This document shows, one piece after another, positions 1 to 8,600 of a stretch of 64,000 bases of DNA. The stretch spans positions 16,948 through 80,947 of the forward strand of contig CAZQDZ010000017.1 in NCBI GenBank assembly GCA_964591455.1, in the 5' to 3' direction. How positions within the stretch are numbered: the stretch's first letter is position 1; every line of letters starts with the position of its first letter. Position numbers and translations under genes: made by a program. The notes below the pieces were generated by a model. It ran no database searches, had not been told where the DNA came from, and worked only from the letters and a program-made list of their open reading frames with translations. The DNA is from RFSX01 sp964591455 (GTDB taxonomy: Bacteria; Bacteroidota; Bacteroidia; Chitinophagales; Saprospiraceae).

Positions 1-181
1 GAGGGGAGATAGCATTGATAGGTTCAGGTACTTGTATTACAAGAGTGCCTTTTACAATCACTATAGAATGCCCTAACTGTGGAACTTTCCCATGGACTGG
101 CAGTCGCTAATTATTCAGAACCAATTTCTTAGAAAAATGACAACACAAAATATATACTTATTCATTTCTGAAACGAATACC

Positions 182-3100
182 ATGACTAAAATTCAAGGAA
201 TTCTAAAGACAACAATTTTCTTCTGCGTGTTACTATTACATGGTAGTATGTCTGCGCAATGTGGGAATGCGTATATAGCGGGTATAGTAGATGGCCCACT
301 CTTGGGAGGTACACCTAAAATGATCCAAATCTGCGCTAATGCTGATATCGCTGACCTAAGTATATATGCTATAGGTTCTGCTAACAATGGTGGTGGATCA
401 GACGGAGAAGAATTTACTTTTCCTGTGATGCCACTTCCTGCAGGTAATTGTATAACGGTAGCAACAGAGGCCGTGGAGTTTAATAACTTTTTTGGTTGTG
501 ATCCTGATTTTGTAGATCCTGCCGCAAATATCAATGGAGACGATGCCGTAGAGTTATTCTGTAGCGGCACCGTAGAAGATGTATTTGGAGATATAAACAC
601 GGATGGCACTGGCGAGATATGGGAGTACTTAGATGGCTGGGCTGTTTCCACTGACCAGATGGCCAGCGGTACCACATTCGATAATAATTGGATGTACAGT
701 GGACCTAATGCACTGGATGGAGAAACGAGCAATGCTACTGCAGGTACAGCGTTTCCTAATGCTGCTTGTCCAGCTCCTGTATGCAATGACATTATAGTAG
801 AGGTGGTTGCCATCTGTTCAGATGACAATAATAATTTTATGGAGCGATTTTATTATGTAGAGATAACTGTAGTAACAGGTGGAACTGGCTCCAATGATTT
901 CAATGTCTCTGTCGGAAATGCTTCTCAGAGTTATGATGGCACTGCCTTGGTCTTTGGACCGTTCGCTCATTCTTTGAATGGCAATGAAGTGCAGTCTGTA
1001 ACAGTTACTGATAATTTGTTAGGTAGTTGTATGACAACTGTGGAAGTTGTAGAAACTTTCTGTACTGATATAAATGGAAATGGTGCAGCTGATAATGACT
1101 ATGTAAATTGCATTTGTACAGATGCCGCTAATGATGATAGTGGCGGGACGATTTTCTCACAAGCTCAGCCAGGCACCTTTATGTCTGGTGGTAGCAGTGA
1201 CTTTTTGCAGTGGTACCTTCTGACTGATGTGAGTTCTGGTAACACTAATATTATAACGGCTAACCCTGTCGGCTTGTTTGCCAGCTTGGCAGAAGACACT
1301 TACTATGTGTTTGCCCTCAATTTTAAATCTGATCAGGCGGCCAATGTTTCTGCATTGCTTAGTCAAGGAGCGCCAGTAAATCTTACGGCCCTAATCAATG
1401 GGACGGCCCCTTTTGAAGATGACTGTTATACTGTATGTGGACCTGCAACCTACGAGGTGGATTGTTCTGCAGATATATCTTCACTGGCCTGTAATGATGC
1501 CATTAATGTGACATTAGGACCAGCTTGCGATGCGAGTCTCTTGTCATTAGATCAGCTTATAGAAAACCAAGTTTCTAGTCCTGAAGAATTTACAATTACG
1601 ATGACAGCAGCGGATGGTACTGTAGTAGATATTAGAAATGAAACTTCAGACACTGGTGATAATGTCAATAACTTTATTGGCCAGCAATTAGTGTATACTG
1701 TTACCCACCTATGCTCTAATGAGACTTGTTGGGGCAATGTAACCTTAGAAGATAAGACACCGCCAGAATTGGAATGTGACTGTCCAGTAGGAGGTTTGGG
1801 CAATGGAAATTTTGCACCTGAATGTATCTTTTCTTGTTATGATGTGACCTTGTTAGAAGGCCAAAACTTACCTAGCGACATAGATGATTTTGTTAATGGA
1901 AGTATAGAAGATAATTGCCAGAATTTTGAAGTAGGGTCTGTCACTTTTGAAGATGACTTATCTGACTTGGGTTTATGTAGAGGAAGTACCTTGCGAAGAA
2001 CATGGACAGTAACCTTTACAGCACTTGGTGGTACACAGACAGATGTTATTACTTGTACAAGAGAATACTTGTTCGAACCACTGAACCCCTCCAGCATAAT
2101 TGCCACGGAAGGTGTGATAGATAATCCTATAAACAATACTGTATATCTGCCAAGCACAACTGTGTCTGTCGATTGTAATGACGGTACATCTCCAGCAGAC
2201 ATAGCCTCTAGCTTAGGTGTCGGATTTGCTTACCCTCATATTTATATTGATGACCGACCTGTCAGCATAGAAGAGAATCTTTGTAATGTCAATAGCATAT
2301 TCTCAGATTCTGCCAGTAATGGCTCTAATTGCTCACCTGGATGTGTAAGTGGAGGAAAAATATTTAGATCCTGGACGCTATTAGATTGGTGTACTTCTGA
2401 GGTTCAAAATCATCTACAGGTTATTGCCTTGGATGACAGTGAAGCACCAATGTTAAGTCTGCCTGGAAGTATTACAGAATCTACACAAGCAGGGTTTTGT
2501 ACCTTAGATTTTGCTTTGCCCGCTCCTAGTCGATTGAGTGATAACTGTGATTCCAACGTGACTTACACCGTAGACGGTACTTCAGGAGATCATACGATTA
2601 TAGGAGATGCCCAGAGTGGATTTACTGCCGTAGGATTGGAAGCTGGTACACACCAGATTTTCTATAGCGCATCAGATTGTTGTGGTAATGAGACTGAGGC
2701 AACGCTTGAGATAACTATAAAAGATAATACCTCTCCTAATGCCATAGCCGTAGAATACATAACGGTACCTGTATACGCTGCTGGGGCTACAGAGGCCTTT
2801 GCCTTAGTAAGCGCAGAAAGTATAGATAATGGCTCTTTTGACAATTGTAGTGAAGTGACTTTAGATATCCGAAGAATGGATGATCATTGTGATAGGACTG
2901 ATGATGAATTCGGACCATTTGTACACTTCTGCTGTGACGATATGAGTCCTGAAGGATTTGCAGAAATCGAAGTAGAATTATTAGTTACGGATGATTGTGG
3001 TAATACAAATGTTGTCAGATCCATGGTCGTACTTCAAGATAGGTCATCTGATGAGACTACTTGTCCAGATGGCATGATAATAAGTTGCAGCCAGTTCAAC

Positions 3101-5560
3101 ACGGGATTCCTTGATGACCTTTCTGTAACAGGTATGCCTGCTCGTACAGGAATTTGTGGAGATGTAAATCTAGGTATCAATAATAATGATGTATTGAATT
3201 CTACCGTCCCTGCCAGCAAGCCTGCTAATGCTGATCCTACGTTTGATATAAATGGAGATGGGATTCCTGATATGATTCCGCCATATGATGAAAGTTGTGG
3301 TTTTGGTGCACTTGTTCGTGAATTCGAAAGTGAGGGTAGTGTGATATGCACACAGTATTTTGTAGTAGAGTCTGATCAGTTTAATTCAGCTTCTATTGTC
3401 TGGCCAACAGATATGACTGTCGGTTGTGCAGGCTTCGAATTAGAACCACCAACTTTTGATGAGGTCGAGTGTGGACATATAAGTGTAAATGTCACTTCAG
3501 ATACATTGAACAACGCAGGAGGCGTTTGTTTTACGATAGAAAATGTATGGACGATAATTGATTGGTGTACTTTTGATAGAACAGATGGGGCACAAGGTAG
3601 ATTCACCAGTACACAAAAAATTGAAGTAATAGATACGAATAGTCCTGCAGTGAATATTCCTCAAAACATGGCCTTCGATATATTGTCTACTGCCTGTACT
3701 TTAGATTTTGTTTCTATTCCCCTGTCAGCTTCAGATGATGACAATTGTCCTACAGGAGAATTAAGTTGGCTGATATCAGTTGATTTTGGTAATGATGGAT
3801 CTGTAGATGTTACTCAGATAGCAAGCTCTTTCTCTGGAGATACTATCCAGTTAGAACTGAATAGTGTACCTGTTACAAAAACTGGGCACAGTATATCGAT
3901 AGCTGTGACTGATAATTGCGGTAATGAGGGTAGTGCTCAGAGCACCTTCACAGTGTCTGATACGACAGCCCCTACTGTCTATTGTAATTCTGTATCTACC
4001 TCCATAGATGAAGACGGCGCTTTTGCTTTATGGGCTAATGATTTCAATGCAGGCGCTACTGATAATTGTTCATCACAGGATGACTTATTATTTACATTCT
4101 CTGCGCAGCCACCACCTAATGCTACGGGTTACTATAACCCAGAGGATGGATTGGCTGCTACTCAAGCAGACTTTGAAGCAGGTGTAGCGGATAGTTGGAA
4201 TGCAAGCACAGGATCTTCAGGTAGATTATTTTCCAGAGAGGATGTAGGTCTTAATGGAATTCTTACGGTCAGTGTATATGTGCATGATGAATGTGGTAAT
4301 AGCAATTTTTGTGTTGTAAATGCAATCGTCTCTGATGATACGCGACCTGTAGGTACACGTACAATTATATCTGGGAAGTTCTATACTGAAATAGGAGAGA
4401 GTATTCAAGAAGTAGAAACTTCCTTGATAGCAAACGCGAGTTCGAAAGAATCATATTTTATGTCAGATGAAAATGGAGAATACGCTTTTGATGATGTGGT
4501 GATGCATGATGATTATCTCCTGCAAGGCCATAAGAGTGATGACATTATGAATGGTCTTAATACAGTGGATATTATTCACATACAACGCCATATCCTCGGT
4601 CAGGAAAGATTGTCTAGCCCTTATAAAATGATTGCCGCTGATGTCAATCTAGATAACCGTATTAATGGTTCTGATCTAGTTGCACTTCGTAAGATGATTC
4701 TAGGTGTCAATGAGAACTTTGGTCATGATCAATCATGGACTTTTGTAGATGCATATCAGGAATTGACTTTAGATAATCCGTGGATTTACAGAGACTCTAT
4801 AATGCTACTTAATTTATCTCAACAAATGACTGAATCAGATTTTATCGGTGTTAAGTTAGGAGATGTAGATAATACTGTTATCCCTAATGCAGTAAACCAA
4901 GGTGTAGAGTTCAGAAATGACGACGACATTCTTTATGTATATGATGATTTATTTGTCGAGGCTGGAGAGAGAGTGGAGGTAACTATCGCTTCTTCTGTGT
5001 CTGATGTGCTCGGATATCAAATCCAGCTCTTTGTGAAAGATGGTGAAGTGCTAGGACTTGATGGCAAAGGATTGACGGAGGCTAACTATAGTATTCAAGG
5101 GGATAACGTCGCAGTCAGCTATAATGGTGACCTTAGTCTATCTGATCAAAGTGCTGCATTCACGCTAAGTATAATCGCAGGCTCTGATGGACTATTGTCA
5201 GAGCAACTAAGCATTAAGAATTCTCAGTTGAGATCAGAGGCTTACATTGGTGAATCACTGAATACACGAGATATCCGATTGACAGCAAAAGAATCGAGTG
5301 ATATCAAGTTGTATCAGAATAGACCGAATCCATTCTCAGATCATACGGACATAGATTTTGAGCTGCCAGAAAATGGAGAAGTGACCATGACGCTGTACGA
5401 TGTCACAGGCCAAATCATAAAAACGATTTCAAGAGCAGGCATCAAAGGTTTGAATACCTGGACACTATCAAAGTCTGATATAAATACGACTGGCCTGGTT
5501 TATTATAAACTAGAATTCGGAGACAGCAAAGCCATTAGGCATATGTTGATAGTAGAGTAG
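182..5560 (+). CDS. Giant T9SS-secreted protein with lamin-tail-like N-terminus, repeat modules and dockerin-like pair
   Basis: About 1792 residues, probably exported by Sec and then T9SS to the cell surface or medium; the function is unknown. I start at the ATG at 182 because it gives a clean signal peptide (MTKIQG..., hydrophobic core, cleavage after SMSAQ); the frame is open further upstream without a signal. Residues about 25-200 resemble a lamin-tail domain (NGDDAVELF, then WEYLDGWA). The middle holds Cys-rich immunoglobulin-like modules with repeated 'DWCT' and 'D-x-CGN' signatures typical of large Saprospiraceae proteins. Near 4360-4550 there is a carboxypeptidase-regulatory-like module, then a dockerin-like pair (4553-4720): one half is canonical (DVNLDNRINGSD), the other has lost some calcium ligands. 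The last ~85 residues are a T9SS type A sorting domain (NRPNPFSDHTDIDFELPENG). An adhesin or surface-scaffold role is inference. Confidence 0.9.
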   Translation: MTKIQGILKTTIFFCVLLLHGSMSAQCGNAYIAGIVDGPLLGGTPKMIQICANADIADLSIYAIGSANNGGGSDGEEFTFPVMPLPAGNCITVATEAVEFNNFFGCDPDFVDPAANINGDDAVELFCSGTVEDVFGDINTDGTGEIWEYLDGWAVSTDQMASGTTFDNNWMYSGPNALDGETSNATAGTAFPNAACPAPVCNDIIVEVVAICSDDNNNFMERFYYVEITVVTGGTGSNDFNVSVGNASQSYDGTALVFGPFAHSLNGNEVQSVTVTDNLLGSCMTTVEVVETFCTDINGNGAADNDYVNCICTDAANDDSGGTIFSQAQPGTFMSGGSSDFLQWYLLTDVSSGNTNIITANPVGLFASLAEDTYYVFALNFKSDQAANVSALLSQGAPVNLTALINGTAPFEDDCYTVCGPATYEVDCSADISSLACNDAINVTLGPACDASLLSLDQLIENQVSSPEEFTITMTAADGTVVDIRNETSDTGDNVNNFIGQQLVYTVTHLCSNETCWGNVTLEDKTPPELECDCPVGGLGNGNFAPECIFSCYDVTLLEGQNLPSDIDDFVNGSIEDNCQNFEVGSVTFEDDLSDLGLCRGSTLRRTWTVTFTALGGTQTDVITCTREYLFEPLNPSSIIATEGVIDNPINNTVYLPSTTVSVDCNDGTSPADIASSLGVGFAYPHIYIDDRPVSIEENLCNVNSIFSDSASNGSNCSPGCVSGGKIFRSWTLLDWCTSEVQNHLQVIALDDSEAPMLSLPGSITESTQAGFCTLDFALPAPSRLSDNCDSNVTYTVDGTSGDHTIIGDAQSGFTAVGLEAGTHQIFYSASDCCGNETEATLEITIKDNTSPNAIAVEYITVPVYAAGATEAFALVSAESIDNGSFDNCSEVTLDIRRMDDHCDRTDDEFGPFVHFCCDDMSPEGFAEIEVELLVTDDCGNTNVVRSMVVLQDRSSDETTCPDGMIISCSQFNTGFLDDLSVTGMPARTGICGDVNLGINNNDVLNSTVPASKPANADPTFDINGDGIPDMIPPYDESCGFGALVREFESEGSVICTQYFVVESDQFNSASIVWPTDMTVGCAGFELEPPTFDEVECGHISVNVTSDTLNNAGGVCFTIENVWTIIDWCTFDRTDGAQGRFTSTQKIEVIDTNSPAVNIPQNMAFDILSTACTLDFVSIPLSASDDDNCPTGELSWLISVDFGNDGSVDVTQIASSFSGDTIQLELNSVPVTKTGHSISIAVTDNCGNEGSAQSTFTVSDTTAPTVYCNSVSTSIDEDGAFALWANDFNAGATDNCSSQDDLLFTFSAQPPPNATGYYNPEDGLAATQADFEAGVADSWNASTGSSGRLFSREDVGLNGILTVSVYVHDECGNSNFCVVNAIVSDDTRPVGTRTIISGKFYTEIGESIQEVETSLIANASSKESYFMSDENGEYAFDDVVMHDDYLLQGHKSDDIMNGLNTVDIIHIQRHILGQERLSSPYKMIAADVNLDNRINGSDLVALRKMILGVNENFGHDQSWTFVDAYQELTLDNPWIYRDSIMLLNLSQQMTESDFIGVKLGDVDNTVIPNAVNQGVEFRNDDDILYVYDDLFVEAGERVEVTIASSVSDVLGYQIQLFVKDGEVLGLDGKGLTEANYSIQGDNVAVSYNGDLSLSDQSAAFTLSIIAGSDGLLSEQLSIKNSQLRSEAYIGESLNTRDIRLTAKESSDIKLYQNRPNPFSDHTDIDFELPENGEVTMTLYDVTGQIIKTISRAGIKGLNTWTLSKSDINTTGLVYYKLEFGDSKAIRHMLIVE

Positions 5561-5588
5561 AAAGATTAGAAATGTTGTGTATAATAAA

Positions 5589-5620
5589 AAGCAAGGCTCC
5601 GCATTTAGGGAGCCTTGCTT
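5589..5620. terminator. Bidirectional hairpin terminator between two convergent giant genes
   Basis: A perfect 12-bp stem (AAGCAAGGCTCC at 5589-5600 with its complement at 5609-5620) and an 8-nt loop lie between the stop at 5560 on the plus strand and the stop at 5649 on the minus strand. Short A and T runs flank the stem, so it can serve both transcripts. Confidence 0.85.
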
Positions 5621-5648
5621 GATTTATATTGAGATTGAGAAAACTAAG

Positions 5649-8600
5649 TTAGATTTTAATTATTTTTCTAATGGTTTGTTCCTGGCCATTCTGGTTTTGG
5701 ATTACCATCAGATAAGTGCCACTTTCCATTTTAGAGAATGTGGTGTTGTATGGCAAGGTCACATTGTCTTCTGATAAAATCGCACGACCACTTATATCTA
5801 GTACTTTAATATTGACTACTTCCTGAATTTCTGAATCTAGCGTAATGCTTTCCGTGAATGGATTAGGAAATAGAATAAGTGTTTCATCATTTAGATCAGT
5901 AGTAGATACTGTATCGTCGAGACCATCACAATTTTCATCTACGCCATTGCCTACTATCTCTTCCGCCCCTGGAAAAATATCTGGATTAGTGTCGTCACAA
6001 TCTCCACCTAATAAGACAAACTCTGAAGGTGGGTTACATGAAACCAATGGGAACATATCATCTCCATATCCATCCCCGTCAGAGTCAAAGAAAAATGTGT
6101 CTCCATCCACCAGGGTCACATCTTCATCATCTATGAGCCCATCACAGTTGTCATCTATGTCATTACATATCTCTTGAGCCTCAGGATTGATAAATGGATT
6201 GTCGTCATCACAATCTTCATTGTTAAATGTGAAACCAGGCGGTTGTGTACAATCTTCTACCGTATTATTCGGGTCTCCAAATCCATCCTCATCTAAGTCA
6301 GCAAACCATAGCCCTACACCAGAGATTTCAGGATCATCTATATCTATAAGTCCATTACAGTTATCATCCCTTCCGTTACATACCTCCTGAGCTGTAGGGA
6401 ATATACTAGAGTTACTATCATCGCAGTCTGAATTATCCATCACGTATCCTGCAGGTTGCGTACAAGATTCCACAGAGTTATTTGCATCTCCGAAACCATC
6501 ACCATCATTGTCTAGGAACCATCTCACATTACCGCCCACTACATCAGGATCCATATCATCCAGCAACCCATCACAATCATCATCTATGCCATTGCATAGT
6601 TCAGTGGCCCCAGGGAACACCATAGCATTGGTGTCATCACAATCAGTACTGTTACTGACAAAACCTGGTGGTTGGGTACATGATTCCGTCATCTGATTTT
6701 CATCTCCAAAACCATCTCTGTCAAAATCTGCAAACCATACTACCACTGCGCTGCTTACATCAGGATCATCTCCATCTACTAATCCATCACAATCATCATC
6801 TGTACCATTACACAGCTCCGGCGCTCCTGGATTTATTTGTGGATTCCCATCATTACAATCAGTGTTGTTATCTACATAGCCAGCAGGCCTCACACAATCT
6901 TGTAGTGAGTTGCTTGCATTTCCAAACCCATCCCCATCTGCATCCAAGTACCACGTTGCTGCTCCTGTAAAATCAGGATCAGCGCTATCCACTAAGCTAT
7001 CACAATCATCATCTATGCCATTACACACCTCTGTAGATCCTGGAAAGACACTCCCATTATTATCATCGCAGTCACCAGCTGTGGCGACAAATCCAAATGG
7101 CTGCGTGCAGTCCATTCTAGACACTGAAGCATTACCCCATCCATCATTATCTATATCTTGGTACCATATAGCACCGCCTACAAGATTCGGATCATCTCCA
7201 TCTAAAAACCCATCGCAGTCATCATCTATAGAATTACAGATTTCAGATGCCCCTGGATTTATATTTGGATTATTGTCATCACAGTCTCCATTTATAGACA
7301 CGAAGCCTGATGGTTGGATACAGGATATTTCAAAAATAGTTGTATTGCCAAATCCATCTCCATCCATGTCCAGGTACCAGATGCCGTTACCTTGGTTATC
7401 TGGGTCTGCCGAATCTATGAGTCCATCACAATCATCATCAAATCCATTACAGACCTCTTGACCTGCTGGATTGACAAGTGGATTCATGTCATTACAATCT
7501 GAATTATTATCTACAAAGCCAAGAGGCTGAATACATGAAAGCGTCGTATTCAGATTATCACCGAAGCCATCCCCATCATTATCTGCAAACCATATCAATG
7601 AACCAGTAAGTGTAGGATCATCTTCATCTATGAGGCCGTTGCAATTGTCATCTAGTCCGCCACAGATTTCTGGACTATTAGGATTGACAGTAGATCGGGT
7701 ATCATCACAATCTAAATTATTGGCCACAAATCCTAGCGGTTGACTGCAAGCCATGATGCTGTTATTTGGATTTCCAAATCCATCCATGTCACCATCAAAA
7801 AACCAAACAGTAGCACTAGATAAATCGGGATCATCTCCATCTACCAGGCCGTCACAGTCATCATCTATTCCATTACATAGTTCAATGGAAGCTGGACTGA
7901 TTGTATTATTGCCATCGTCACAATCATTATTATTAGAAACAAAATTAGCAGGTTGAATACAGGCCTGAACGCTGTTGCTTGGATTCCCAAAACCGTCACC
8001 ATCCAAATCTGCAAACCATACCATCAATCCTGTGATGCTAGGATCTGCCTGATCTACAAAGCCATCACAATCATCATCCAAGCCATTACATATTTCCTGA
8101 CCAGAAGGATTGATATTACTATTATTATCATTACAATCTAAGTTATTAGCGACATGTCCCTGTGGTGGCGTACAAGTGAGTACACCGATGTCGTTGGCAT
8201 CGCCGAAGCCGTCTTGATCACTATCTATATAGTATGTCTCTGCATTGGCGACACTTGGGTCGTCACCATCCACTAGGTTATCACAATCATCATCTATTCC
8301 ATTGCATGTCTCAGTCGCATCTGGATTTATATTAGGATTGTTGTCGTTGCAATCCAGATTGTTACCTACAAATCCTGCTGGTTGTGAACAGGATATAATC
8401 GCATTTCCTATGTTGCCGAATCCATCTCCGTCAAAGTCTCCATACCAAACAAGGACACCAGATAAATCAGGATCATTTGTATCCACTAATCCATCACAGT
8501 CATCATCTATGCCATTACATATCTCAGGTGCATTTGGATTAATAAAACTATTGTTGTCATTGCAATCCGTGCTATTGCTTACGAATCCTGCTGGTGCATT

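Noticed and set aside
3..110. An open plus-strand frame from the left edge reading ...IECPNCGTFPWTGSR then stop, possibly the end of an upstream gene
   Set aside because: Only 35 codons are visible, a second frame (2-76) is also open, and neither matches a family I know. It cannot be told from chance.
5577..5774. 65-codon plus-strand frame after the first giant gene
   Set aside because: It runs through the bidirectional terminator hairpin and into the antisense of the next gene.
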